DNA from: Palsa-1150 sp964531095
GTDB lineage: Bacteria; Myxococcota_A; Polyangia; Polyangiales; Polyangiaceae
Reading direction: 5' to 3'
Assembly (NCBI GenBank): GCA_964531095.1
Contig: CAZHED010000020.1
Coordinates: 35,661-99,660 of the forward strand
Length of the DNA stretch: 64,000 nt
In this document: positions 1 through 8,130 of the stretch, one piece after another
How positions within the stretch are numbered: the stretch's first letter is position 1
Layout of the letters: the number at the start of each line of letters is the position of its first letter
Position numbers and translations under genes: made by a program
Notes under the pieces: generated by a model
Database searches by the model: none
Seen by the model: the letters and a program-made list of their open reading frames with translations, nothing else
What the model was told of the DNA's origin: nothing

Positions 1-1182
1 CTGGACCCCGCCGCCCGCCATGAGCGCGCACGCAGAAGAAGACCCCACGGATACGGCCGTTACACCGCTCTCGAGACCCGACACAGGCGCGGGAGGATAG
101 GCGTCCCTAGGCGACGGGGCACTGCCCCAACATTCGACCCCACCGCCTCCCGTGAGCGCGCACGCGAAGGAGGTCCCAGCTCCCGCAGATACGGCTGTGA
201 CGCCGCTCGATAGACCCGCGACCGCCACGGGGCCCGAGGGGCCATAATGCAACTGCGGCGGCACTCCCATAGCGAAAAGGCCCCGGGCGATGGGCCCCCA
301 GCACTTGACTTGGCCACCCACGGCGAGCGCGCAGGCCGAGTTCCCTGCAGACAGCGCGGTCACGCTCGTGAGACCCGGAACGGGCACTGGCACGGCGCTG
401 AAGGCCGAGATGGAATTGTTCCCGAGCTGACCGTTCCAGTTGGTGCCCCAGCATTGGACGCCGCCGCCCACCGTGAGCGCGCAGGCATAACTGTTCCCCA
501 CGGCGACGGCGGTCACGCCGCTCTGCAGGCCCGTGACGGGCACTGGCACGGCGCTGGAGTTTCCGAGCTGATCGGCCGTGACCTCGCCCCAGCACAGGAC
601 GCCGCCGCCCGCGGTGAGCGCGCAGGCGGAGCCGTGCCCGAAAACGGTGTCGTACCCCACCGAGACCGCGATCACGCCGCTCGTGAGGCCGGCGACAGGG
701 ACGGGGACCGTGCTGTACCCCATGGAACCATTCCCGAGCTGACCGTATCGGTTGTCGCCCCAGCACAGGACGCCACCGATCGCGGTGAGCGCGCATGCGG
801 AGGAGTCCCCCACGGATATGGCTTTCACGCCGCTCGCGAGACCAGTTACAGACACTGGCACGGCACTACCCGCCGGTCCGTCGCTGCCCTGCGTCATGTT
901 GTTCCCGAGCTGGCCGGACTGGTTGTTGCCCCAGCACCGAACGCCACCGATCGCGGTGAGCGCGCAGGCGGAGTCGAGCCCCACGGACACGGCGATAGCC
1001 GTTTCTTGGGTGATTGCGTCGATCATTGTCGCAGCGTTGGCGTCCGCGGGACCCGCTTCGAACGCGAGGCTACTGTCGCTCGAATCGCCCCTTCCCAAGA
1101 GGGCATCCCCCGTGCTGCATGCCGTCATAGCGAGCAAGGAAACGATCCAGTCTAGGCACGGCGCTCGTCGTATGGTTTTCAT
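1..1182 (-). CDS. RCC1-repeat lipoprotein, C-terminus beyond the left edge
   Basis: Reading leftward from an ATG at 1182, the frame stays open to base 1, so 394 codons are visible and the protein is incomplete. It begins with a short basic segment and a hydrophobic stretch ending in MTAC, a plausible lipobox at about residues 19-22. A short linker follows, then at least seven RCC1-type repeats of about 50 residues. Each carries a core like SACALTAGGGVLCWG and then an N-x-x-GQLG turn. RCC1 repeats normally fold into a seven-bladed propeller used for protein contacts; here it should sit on the cell surface or in the periplasm. The start lies only 9 bases after the stop of the membrane partner of the ECF sigma factor, so co-transcription with that system is likely. 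The ligand cannot be deduced. Confidence 0.85.
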   Translation of the reverse strand, partial: MKTIRRAPCLDWIVSLLAMTACSTGDALLGRGDSSDSSLAFEAGPADANAATMIDAITQETAIAVSVGLDSACALTAIGGVRCWGNNQSGQLGNNMTQGSDGPAGSAVPVSVTGLASGVKAISVGDSSACALTAIGGVLCWGDNRYGQLGNGSMGYSTVPVPVAGLTSGVIAVSVGYDTVFGHGSACALTAGGGVLCWGEVTADQLGNSSAVPVPVTGLQSGVTAVAVGNSYACALTVGGGVQCWGTNWNGQLGNNSISAFSAVPVPVPGLTSVTALSAGNSACALAVGGQVKCWGPIARGLFAMGVPPQLHYGPSGPVAVAGLSSGVTAVSAGAGTSFACALTGGGGVECWGSAPSPRDAYPPAPVSGLESGVTAVSVGSSSACALMAGGGVQ

Positions 1183-1191
1183 CAGGCCGAC

Positions 1192-2010
1192 CTATTCCGC
1201 AATCGGTCCAAAGCGATCACGATTGTTCGCCCCCAGCACGTGCAAGAGATGCGGCGCATGCGGGCTTGCCGGGTGTCCTGCGAGGAACTGGCGACCCAGC
1301 GCCGCCGCGCCCGCGCGGTCACCGTGCGCGATGAGCGCGTCCACGCGCAGCACGAGGGCCTCGTCGGCCATGACGGAAGATGGGAAGGCGCGATCGTAGG
1401 CGTCGAGTTGACCCAGCGCCGCCGCCGTATCGCGCGCCGCCAGCGATGCGCGCACGCGATCGAGCATCGAGAGCTCGGCCGGGAGCGTCGATCGTCGCTG
1501 GAGGAGGACCGGCGAGGGAGCGCCCACATACGCGGGGCGCGCGCCAAGCGAAAGCACCGGTATCCGCGATGCGGGAGCGCTCGCGGCCAGAGCCGGCGGC
1601 ACGGACGTTCGATCGGGAACGGGCTCGGCCGCCGTACGTGAATCCGCGACCGGCTTCGGCGCCCGTGCGGCGACCGCCGCCGGGGCGGTCGTTGCTCGAA
1701 TGTGGCGCACGACGGGAGCCGCGGATAGCGCTGCTCCGCCGCCCACCACGGCCGCAATCGCGACCCACTTCACAACCATGCCCACCCCCGCTCCGCCCAC
1801 CAACGCCGAGCCCCCCGCCGCGGCCGCACCACCGCCCGCAACGACACCGGCGGCAGCCGTCGACGTGCTCGTGGAGATCGCGCCCGCGCCGACGCCCAGG
1901 GCAAGAAGCGTACGCTTGAGCCCATCCTGCCGGCCCACATCGAGACGCGCGGACGAGAGCAGCTCTCGCTCGAGCTCCGTGCCGGCTTCCGACAGTCGCG
2001 GAAAGGTCAT
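1192..2010 (-). CDS. Probable anti-sigma-type membrane protein with C-terminal TPR-like helices
   Basis: The 272-residue protein starts inside the stop codon of the upstream ECF sigma gene (ATGA overlap), an arrangement typical of sigma/anti-sigma pairs. Residues 1-45 are soluble and helical. A Gly/Ala-rich low-complexity stretch follows and then one transmembrane segment near residues 78-98 (core MVVKWVAIAAVVGG). After a Pro/Ala-rich periplasmic linker, residues about 185-270 look like a TPR-type helical array (ALGQLDAYDRAFPSS, LIAHGDRAGAAALGRQFL). Polyangial ECF operons often carry such small membrane proteins. No zinc-binding HxxxCxxC anti-sigma motif is present, so the anti-sigma role is inferred from position and topology rather than from a recognised domain. 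Confidence 0.75.
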   Translation of the reverse strand: MTFPRLSEAGTELERELLSSARLDVGRQDGLKRTLLALGVGAGAISTSTSTAAAGVVAGGGAAAAGGSALVGGAGVGMVVKWVAIAAVVGGGAALSAAPVVRHIRATTAPAAVAARAPKPVADSRTAAEPVPDRTSVPPALAASAPASRIPVLSLGARPAYVGAPSPVLLQRRSTLPAELSMLDRVRASLAARDTAAALGQLDAYDRAFPSSVMADEALVLRVDALIAHGDRAGAAALGRQFLAGHPASPHAPHLLHVLGANNRDRFGPIAE

Positions 2011-2600
2011 CGGCCCACCCCCCGTTCGAGCCGCGTGCGCAGCCGCTCGGCCGCCCGGCGGAACATGTCTCGGGCTCGACGTAGCCGCGAGGCCACTGTG
2101 CCGACCGCAAGCTCCAGCATCGAAGCGATCTCCGGCGAATCGAGGCCTTCGATCTCGTAGAGCACGAACACAGTGCGCAGATCCATGGGAAGCGCATCGA
2201 GAAGCTCGTCGAGATACCTGCGCCGCTGCCTCTCCTCGGCCATTGCGTCCGGGAGCGGCGAGGGATCGATGACGGCGTCGAGCTCATCGCCCACCATCGC
2301 TTCGCGCCGCTGCGCGTACGTTCGGCGGACGGACATCGCGACACGAACGGCGGTCTGAAAAAGAAATGAGCGCTCGCAGTCGGGTGCAATCCGCGCCATC
2401 TTCTCAGCGGCGATCAAGAACACCCGTTGCGCCGCGTCGTCGGCCGCCTGCTCGGCGACGCCGAGGCGCCGCAGCGAACGCCAGATGAAGTCGTAATGCT
2501 GCGCCGCCATCCGCGCTTGGCGCGTCGCGTCAGCGGGCCAATCCGCGGGGGTCTCGAGGTTCGGCGCGGCGACCAGCCCGGCGAGTCGCGCCTCGTTCAT
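2007..2600 (-). CDS. ECF-family RNA polymerase sigma factor
   Basis: This 197-residue protein has the two-domain layout of group IV (extracytoplasmic function) sigma factors. Region 2 spans about residues 30-100 (HYDFIWRSLRRLGV, AEQAADDAAQRVFLIAAE). Region 4 spans about 130-185, with LPMDLRTVFVLYEIEG and the helix-turn-helix SPEIASMLELAVGTVASRLRRAR that contacts the -35 element. It would redirect RNA polymerase to its own regulon in response to an envelope signal. The stop overlaps the start of the probable membrane anti-sigma partner by four bases, and the RCC1 lipoprotein follows. The outer-membrane-type gene ending at 2635 lies just upstream, so all four may be one unit. No -35/-10 pair for autoregulation could be assigned with confidence. 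Confidence 0.93.
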   Translation of the reverse strand: MNEARLAGLVAAPNLETPADWPADATRQARMAAQHYDFIWRSLRRLGVAEQAADDAAQRVFLIAAEKMARIAPDCERSFLFQTAVRVAMSVRRTYAQRREAMVGDELDAVIDPSPLPDAMAEERQRRRYLDELLDALPMDLRTVFVLYEIEGLDSPEIASMLELAVGTVASRLRRARDMFRRAAERLRTRLERGVGR

Positions 2601-2634
2601 AACGAGGTATTCCGTCGGCCGCTGCGATCGATCA

Positions 2635-3600
2635 TCAAAAACGCACCCCCATGCTCAATTCGACCAGGGCCGACCAGGCGGCGACGCGATACGCGGTCGT
2701 ATCCGGCGAGGCGAAATAAAACCGGTACCGCGCGACGGGCGCTGACGCGCCGGCGAGCAGTCCCAGCGAGAACGAGTCGCGTACGATCCAGGTCGGCCGC
2801 AGTCCGAGCCCGAGCTCGACGAGCGAGCGATTCTCGCTCTGGGGGTTGTTCGTCCTCGTGCCGATCCCGCTGAGCAAGCCGCCTTCGACGATTCCACACC
2901 CGCGGATTCGCCACGACGCGGGTGACCAGATGTCCAGACAGGGCTCGAGCCGAACGTCGGTGAATGTAATCTCTGCGCTGCCGGCAACAGTATCGATTGT
3001 CTGCGTGTAGCTGCGCCCGAACGAGAGGCGGAGGCTCGCCGCTCCGAGCGGCGCTGGAAGCTCGAGGTCGACGAAGGCGCGGGGGACTACTGCCGGATCC
3101 GGTCCGAGCCCCATGGCGGTTTCCAGCGCCGCGCCGAGCGACAATCGGTTGGATCGCGGCGATCGCGTGGGCGCGAGGGGCGGGGGAGGGACGGCGGGTG
3201 GACCGGCGCTCTCCGGCGCGCCGGGGTCCAGGATGACCGCTGCCACGAGAGCCAGGCTCGTTGCCACCGACTCACAGTCCGCTCCACGAACGTGGCGCCG
3301 CAGCTCCTGCCCTTGGAGCGGCCCCTCGATCGGATAGAAGGCCAGCTCGCCGACGACTTGCCCTTCTTCCGCGTGAAGCTCCACCTGCATCGAAGGTGCG
3401 GGCTCGTCCGCCCGGGCCTCGCGAATGCGCGCGCTGCGCGCCTTCAGGCGATCGACGAACACCTCTCGACCAGGACAGTCGTCGGACACGACCACCGCGA
3501 GGTGGACGGGAATGGCCAGCCGATCGTCCGATGCACCCATGGCGGGTGATGGAAAGCAGACCAGCAGGCATCCGAGCGCCACGGCGGGGCGCACACCCAT
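2635..3600 (-). CDS. Secreted/outer-membrane hypothetical protein of the ECF unit
   Basis: The chosen start at 3600 gives a standard signal peptide (MGVRPAVALGCLLVC then PAMGA) and 321 residues. An ATG at 3675 in the same frame would overlap the start of the divergent astB gene and add a non-signal-like extension. Residues about 20-130 form a small mixed domain with two cysteines (C in SDDCPGRE and in GADCESVA). A Pro-rich linker follows (PPAVPPPPLAPTRSP). Residues about 155-321 alternate polar and hydrophobic positions and end in SALVELSMGVRF, the aromatic C-terminal residue common in outer-membrane barrels. This layout recurs next to ECF sigma genes in Polyangiales, but I know no named family. 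It lies 34 bases upstream of the sigma gene. Confidence 0.8.
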   Translation of the reverse strand: MGVRPAVALGCLLVCFPSPAMGASDDRLAIPVHLAVVVSDDCPGREVFVDRLKARSARIREARADEPAPSMQVELHAEEGQVVGELAFYPIEGPLQGQELRRHVRGADCESVATSLALVAAVILDPGAPESAGPPAVPPPPLAPTRSPRSNRLSLGAALETAMGLGPDPAVVPRAFVDLELPAPLGAASLRLSFGRSYTQTIDTVAGSAEITFTDVRLEPCLDIWSPASWRIRGCGIVEGGLLSGIGTRTNNPQSENRSLVELGLGLRPTWIVRDSFSLGLLAGASAPVARYRFYFASPDTTAYRVAAWSALVELSMGVRF

Positions 3601-3659
3601 CGGCCCACCGTAGCACGCCACCCTTGCCATGCTTTTCGCGATCCTGAGAGTCTCCCCTC

Positions 3660-5012
3660 GTGGAGTCTGTGGCACGGATCCGGGAGTTCCAGTTCGATGG
3701 CCTGGTGGGCCCGACGCACAACTACGGCGGTCTCAGTCCCGGCAACGTCGCCAGCACGACGCACGGCGGACAGGTCTCCAATCCGCGCGCGGCGGCGCTG
3801 GAGGGCCTGAGCAAGATGCGCTTCGTCCGTGGCCTCGGCGTCGCGCAGGCCGTCTTGCCGCCCCACGACCGACCCAGCCTGGCGTCGTTGCGCCGACTCG
3901 GCTTCCACGGCAGCGACGAAGACGTGATCGCCGCCGCGGCCGTCGGCGACGGCTTCTCCCTCCGCGTGTGTTCCAGCGCGTCGGCGATGTGGGTGGCCAA
4001 CGCAGCGACGGTCGCGCCTTCGAGCGACGCGGCCGACGGCCGTGTGCACTTCGCGGTCGCGAACCTACAGCAGATGTTCCACCGATCCATCGAACCCGCG
4101 ACGACGACCCGCGTCTTGCGCGCCATCTTCGCAGTCCCGAGTCACTTCGTCGTTCACGAGCCGCTGCCCGGCGGCGGCCAGTTCGCCGACGAGGGCGCCG
4201 CCAACCACATCCGGCTCGCCACGCCGCGCGGCGCGGCCCATCTCTTCGCCTGGGGGCGCAGCGCCTGGGACGCCCCGAGTGAGCTCGGCGACGGCCCGAA
4301 TCGCCATCCAGCGCGCCAAACGCGGGAAGCGAGCGTCGCGCTTGCTCGCCTTCATCGTCTCGATCCGGCGCGGTGTCTCTTCCCCAGGCAGCATCCCGAC
4401 GGGATCGACGCGGGCGCCTTCCACACCGACGTTCTGGCGGTCGGCAGCGGCGCGTTTCTCATGATGCACGAGCTCGCGTTCGCCGACGACGCGCGTCTGG
4501 CCGAGGACCTAAAACGCATCCTCGGCGACGAGATCTTCGTCGTGCGCGCCACCAGCGGCGAGCTGTCCCCCGCGAGCGCGATTGCTTCGTATCCCTTCAA
4601 TTCGCAAATACTGCCCCTGCCCGACGGGGCGCTGGCGATCGTCGCGCCGGAGGACTCGCGCGAGGACCCGCAAGCGCGGGCATTCCTCGAGCGCGTGCTC
4701 GCAGCGGGCGGACCCGTCCGCGCGCTGCACTACGTCGATGTGCGCCAGTCGATGAGAAACGGCGGCGGCCCTGCGTGCCTCCGGCTGCGCGTGCCGCTGT
4801 CGGGCGACGAGGCCGCCGCGCTCTCGGCGAACGTGGTGCTGAGCGACGAGCTCGACGAAGCGCTCCGCGCGTGGATCAGCCGTCACTACCGCGACCGGCT
4901 GGTTCCCGGCGACCTCGCCGACCCGGAGCTTGCGCGCGAAGCCATGCGCGCGCTCGACGAGCTCTCGGCGCTCCTCCGCCTGGGATCCGTCTTCGACTTT
5001 CAGCTTGTCTGA
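3660..5012 (+). CDS. astB: N-succinylarginine dihydrolase
   Basis: AstB hydrolyses N2-succinyl-L-arginine to N2-succinyl-L-ornithine, ammonia and CO2, the second step of the arginine succinyltransferase (AST) pathway of arginine catabolism in the cytoplasm. The 450-residue length matches the family (about 447 in E. coli). The N-terminal signature FDGLVGPTHNYGGLSPGN is nearly canonical. The catalytic His lies in AFHTDVLAVG near residue 254 and the nucleophilic Cys in MRNGGGPACLRLRV near residue 372, so the amidinotransferase-fold active site appears intact. None of the other ast genes (astA, C, D, E) lies beside it. Downstream is a glutaredoxin-like gene about 100 bases away. The ATG at 3660 directly precedes the family-typical start. 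Confidence 0.95.
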   Translation: MESVARIREFQFDGLVGPTHNYGGLSPGNVASTTHGGQVSNPRAAALEGLSKMRFVRGLGVAQAVLPPHDRPSLASLRRLGFHGSDEDVIAAAAVGDGFSLRVCSSASAMWVANAATVAPSSDAADGRVHFAVANLQQMFHRSIEPATTTRVLRAIFAVPSHFVVHEPLPGGGQFADEGAANHIRLATPRGAAHLFAWGRSAWDAPSELGDGPNRHPARQTREASVALARLHRLDPARCLFPRQHPDGIDAGAFHTDVLAVGSGAFLMMHELAFADDARLAEDLKRILGDEIFVVRATSGELSPASAIASYPFNSQILPLPDGALAIVAPEDSREDPQARAFLERVLAAGGPVRALHYVDVRQSMRNGGGPACLRLRVPLSGDEAAALSANVVLSDELDEALRAWISRHYRDRLVPGDLADPELAREAMRALDELSALLRLGSVFDFQLV

Positions 5013-5107
5013 GGCGTCGGCGACACTCGGTGCCTGCCAAAGCGATGGCCTAGGCGTCTCTGTCGAGACTTTGATGGCGTCGCTCGAAATGACGCTGCAC
5101 AATAGAG

Positions 5108-5605
5108 GTGATGCGCTGCGCTTTACACGACCTCGCGGCGGCTCCGGACGGCCAGTGTGTGTTGTGTCGCAGAGCGGCTGCGCATCGCGCTCCGCTCGAG
5201 CCGTGGGTCGTGGTCGGCGGGGTCGCCGCGGTGCTGGGCGCGTGCATCGTCTATCGCGCCGCGAGCTCCTGGACGTCGCGTGCCGTCGAGGTAGCTCCCG
5301 CGACGTCGATGGTGGCCCACGGAGCCGGCGACGACACGGCTTCCCAGACGATGCCTCGGCCGGACGTCGTCGTGTACACCACGCGCTGGTGCTCCGTTTG
5401 CCGCCGCGCAAAGAAATGGATGTCGGAGCAGGGCATCGCGTACGAAGAGCGCGACGTCGAGGCGTCACCGGAGAATGCCCGACGCATGCGCGCGATCAAT
5501 CCCCGCGGAAGCGTGCCGACGTTCGACCTCGACGGCCGTGTGCTCGTCGGCTTCAGCGAACCCGCCCTTGCGAGCGCCCTGCGCCACGCTTCGACTCACC
5601 AGTAG
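5108..5605 (+). CDS. Membrane-anchored glutaredoxin-like protein
   Basis: About 165 residues. The first 25 carry a small Cys/His cluster (CALHDLAAAPDGQCVLCRR) resembling a zinc-ribbon. A single transmembrane segment follows near residues 32-52 (WVVVGGVAAVLGACIVY). A glutaredoxin domain from about residue 84 onward includes the redox motif CSVC (YTTRWCSVCRRAK) and the cis-Pro/substrate loop GSVPTFDLDG. The domain would catalyse thiol-disulfide exchange or deglutathionylation. Because the N-terminal Cys cluster and the catalytic domain lie on opposite sides of one helix, sidedness cannot be settled from sequence. Translation may start at the GTG 5108 or the adjacent ATG 5111; a GAGG element lies immediately upstream. 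proS follows after a short gap. Confidence 0.82.
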   Translation: MMRCALHDLAAAPDGQCVLCRRAAAHRAPLEPWVVVGGVAAVLGACIVYRAASSWTSRAVEVAPATSMVAHGAGDDTASQTMPRPDVVVYTTRWCSVCRRAKKWMSEQGIAYEERDVEASPENARRMRAINPRGSVPTFDLDGRVLVGFSEPALASALRHASTHQ

Positions 5606-5659
5606 TCCCGCCCTCCGCGACACGCCACGGCCCATGTGCTAATGCGCGCGGGCCCCAAC

Positions 5660-7387
5660 ATGCTCTTTTCGCGCGCCCTCATTCCCACGATGAAAGAGGC
5701 CCCGGCCGACGCCACGAACGCCAGCCACGTGCTCCTCGCGCGCGCTGCATACATCCGCCGCGTGGGCGCCGGGATTTACGATTTCCTGCCGCTCGGCCTG
5801 CGCGTGCTCCGCAAAGTCGAAGCGATCGTCCGCGAAGAGATGAACCGCGCCGGAGCGCTCGAGATCCTGATGCCGGCATTGCTCCCCGCAGAGTACTTCA
5901 AGGAGACGGGGCGCTGGGACCAGTACGGCGACGTTCTTTTTCGCCTCAAAGACCGCAAGGGCGCGGACTATCACCTCGGCCCGACCCACGAGGAGATCGT
6001 CACGGACATCGCCCGGCGCGAGATCAAGAGCTGGCGCGATCTGCCGAAGAATCTCTACCAGGTACAAGTGAAGTTTCGCGACGAGCCCCGCGCGCGCGGG
6101 GGTTTGCTTCGCTGCCGTGAGTTTCTGATGAAAGACGCCTATTCGTTCGACGCGGACGAGCAAGGGGCGCTCGCGAGCTACGAGACGATGCGGCAGGCAT
6201 ACGTCCGGATCTTCGACCGGATCGGGCTCACGTATCGCATGGTGCAGGCGGATTCGGGCGCCATCGGCGGATCGACGAGCGCCGAGTTTCAGGTGCTCGC
6301 CGATTCGGGCGAAGACGCGATCGTGGCGTGCGACTTGTGCGACTACGCGGCGAACGTCGAGGTGGCGACGGTGAAAGCCGCCGTCGACGCCCGGGCGTCG
6401 GATGCCGCCGACCAGCCGATCGCACGCGTTCACACCCCCGGGCACGGCGCCATTGCCGACGTTGCGAGGCTTCTGCACGTGTCCGAGACGGCGATGCTCA
6501 AGTCGCTGCTCTACGTCGCCGGGGAGGAAGTCGTGATGGCGGTCGTCCGCGGCGACCACGAGGTCAACGAAGTGCAGCTGGCCCGGGCCCTCGGCATCGG
6601 CGAAGTGTTCCTCGCGGGCGAGGCCGAGGTCGAGAAGGCGACCGCGGCGAAGGTCGGCTTCGCCGGCCCGGTCGGATTCAAAGGCCGAGTGCTGGTCGAT
6701 CGCGCGGCGTCGCTCGTGCCGAGCGGCATAACGGGCGCGAACGAGACCGACTGGCACATCAAGAACGTACGGTTCGGTCGCGACTACACGGGCCACGTGG
6801 CCGACGTGCGGCTCGCGGCGACGGGAGACGCGTGTCCGCGCTGCGACGCAGGAACGCTCAAGGGTTACCGCGGCATCGAGGCGGGGCATATCTTCGTGCT
6901 CGGGACGAAATATTCGCAGGCCATGGGGGCCACGTTCATCGACGAGAAACAGCAAACGCGCACGCTCGTGATGGGCTGCTACGGCATCGGGGTCTCGCGT
7001 CTGGTCGCGACGACGATCGAGCAGCACAACGACGACAATGGCATCCGTTGGCCGATGAGCATCGCCCCTTACCACGTCCACTTGGTCACGCTGGGGCGCG
7101 ACGCCGACGTGCTCGCGGCGGCGGGTTCCCTTCACGACGCGCTCGAGGCGGCAGGGGCCGAAGTGCTGTGGGATGATCGCGACGAACGCCCGGGGGTCAA
7201 GTTCAAAGACGCGGACCTCATCGGCATTCCGCTGCGTGTCACGATTGGCGCGAGGGCGCTCGCCAGCGGGAATGTCGAGCTGAAGCCACGAACGGAGAGC
7301 GATCCGAAGAAGGCCGATCTCGTGCCGCTCGTCGACGCGGCGCGGCGAATCGGAGACTTGGTTCGAAAGGCCCTCGGACGAACGTGA
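5660..7387 (+). CDS. proS: Prolyl-tRNA synthetase
   Basis: ProS attaches proline to tRNA-Pro in the cytoplasm. With the start at 5660 (MLFSRALIPTMKEAP, the usual family beginning) it has 575 residues, the size of the bacterial type with an insertion editing domain. Class II motifs are visible: motif 1 around LRKVEAIVREEMNRAGALE, motif 2 FRDEPRARGGLLRCREFLMKDAYSF (Cys replaces the more usual Ser before REF) and motif 3 GCYGIGVSRLVA. The YbaK-like INS editing domain, which clears Ala-tRNA-Pro, lies between motifs 2 and 3 (VVMAVVRGDHEVNE). The C-terminal anticodon-binding domain contains WDDRDERPGVKFKDADLIG. Upstream in-frame starts at 5636 (GTG) and 5642 are possible. The stop overlaps the GTG start of the next gene. 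Confidence 0.97.
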   Translation: MLFSRALIPTMKEAPADATNASHVLLARAAYIRRVGAGIYDFLPLGLRVLRKVEAIVREEMNRAGALEILMPALLPAEYFKETGRWDQYGDVLFRLKDRKGADYHLGPTHEEIVTDIARREIKSWRDLPKNLYQVQVKFRDEPRARGGLLRCREFLMKDAYSFDADEQGALASYETMRQAYVRIFDRIGLTYRMVQADSGAIGGSTSAEFQVLADSGEDAIVACDLCDYAANVEVATVKAAVDARASDAADQPIARVHTPGHGAIADVARLLHVSETAMLKSLLYVAGEEVVMAVVRGDHEVNEVQLARALGIGEVFLAGEAEVEKATAAKVGFAGPVGFKGRVLVDRAASLVPSGITGANETDWHIKNVRFGRDYTGHVADVRLAATGDACPRCDAGTLKGYRGIEAGHIFVLGTKYSQAMGATFIDEKQQTRTLVMGCYGIGVSRLVATTIEQHNDDNGIRWPMSIAPYHVHLVTLGRDADVLAAAGSLHDALEAAGAEVLWDDRDERPGVKFKDADLIGIPLRVTIGARALASGNVELKPRTESDPKKADLVPLVDAARRIGDLVRKALGRT

Positions 7388-8130
7388 GCGCAGCTGGCGA
7401 TGGTGCTAGGAACGCAGGCGTGGCCCGGGTCGACCGACTTCCTCCCCCGCCCGCCGTGCCGAAGCGCTCCCCTCCTGTCGCCGTGACCGGCGAGGAGGAT
7501 GTGCGAATCCGCGGCATCGCTGGCGGGCCGTCGATCGAGGCGCGAGTCCACGTCCCGTCCGCGGCCCTGCGGGCCATCGTCATTTGCCACCCGCATCCTT
7601 TGTATGGCGGCAGCATGCACAGTCCCGTGCCGCTGGCGATCGCGAAGGCGCTATCCGACTCGATGCGCGAGCGCATCGCATGGGCGCGCTTCAATTTTCG
7701 CGGGGTTGGCACCAGCGAAGGATCGTACGACGAAGGGCGCGGCGAGGTGGAAGACGCGCGTGCGGTCACCGAGTACCTGTGGGGCGTCGTCCCCGGCGTC
7801 CCCATCGCCATTTGCGGGCACTCGTTCGGTTCGTGGGTGGGACTCCGCGCCGCCGCTGCGTCACCCGCGGTCGATCGCGTCTTGCTGGTGGCGCCGAGCT
7901 CGCTCTTCTTCGCGGTCCGCGGCGACGGGCTCCGCTTTTCCGGGTACAAAGCGATCTTCATCGGCACCGAAGACGAGTTCTGCGACGTCGCCGAGGCGCG
8001 GGCCCTGGCCGGCGAGATGGGTGCCGAGCTGCGAGTCTTCGAAGGCTTCGACCACCATTTTCTGAAGTCGCGCCGGGCGATGGCCAGCGCGGCGCTGCCG
8101 GTCCTCGCGCCCGAGGCATCCGTACCATGA
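7384..8130 (+). CDS. Alpha/beta hydrolase of the dienelactone hydrolase/KANL3-like type
   Basis: The 248-residue protein has an alpha/beta hydrolase core. The strand-turn ICHPHPLYGGSMHSPVP near residue 65 supplies the oxyanion region typical of this subgroup. The nucleophile elbow is GHSFGS near residue 142, followed by a late Asp/Glu (GTEDEFCD) and a His (FEGFDHHFLKS), giving a plausible Ser-acid-His triad. Substrate is unknown; relatives are mostly annotated simply as hydrolases. The GTG start at 7384 overlaps the proS stop, and its stop overlaps the start of the PLP enzyme downstream (ATGA). The three genes are therefore probably co-transcribed and translationally coupled. The first 30 residues are Pro/Ala-rich and unlikely to be part of the fold. 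Confidence 0.85.
   Translation: MSAAGDGARNAGVARVDRLPPPPAVPKRSPPVAVTGEEDVRIRGIAGGPSIEARVHVPSAALRAIVICHPHPLYGGSMHSPVPLAIAKALSDSMRERIAWARFNFRGVGTSEGSYDEGRGEVEDARAVTEYLWGVVPGVPIAICGHSFGSWVGLRAAAASPAVDRVLLVAPSSLFFAVRGDGLRFSGYKAIFIGTEDEFCDVAEARALAGEMGAELRVFEGFDHHFLKSRRAMASAALPVLAPEASVP

Noticed and set aside
7584..8126. Upstream extension of the PLP-enzyme frame into the hydrolase gene
   Set aside because: It is out of frame with the alpha/beta hydrolase, whose motifs are clear; the family-typical start is the ATG at 8127.
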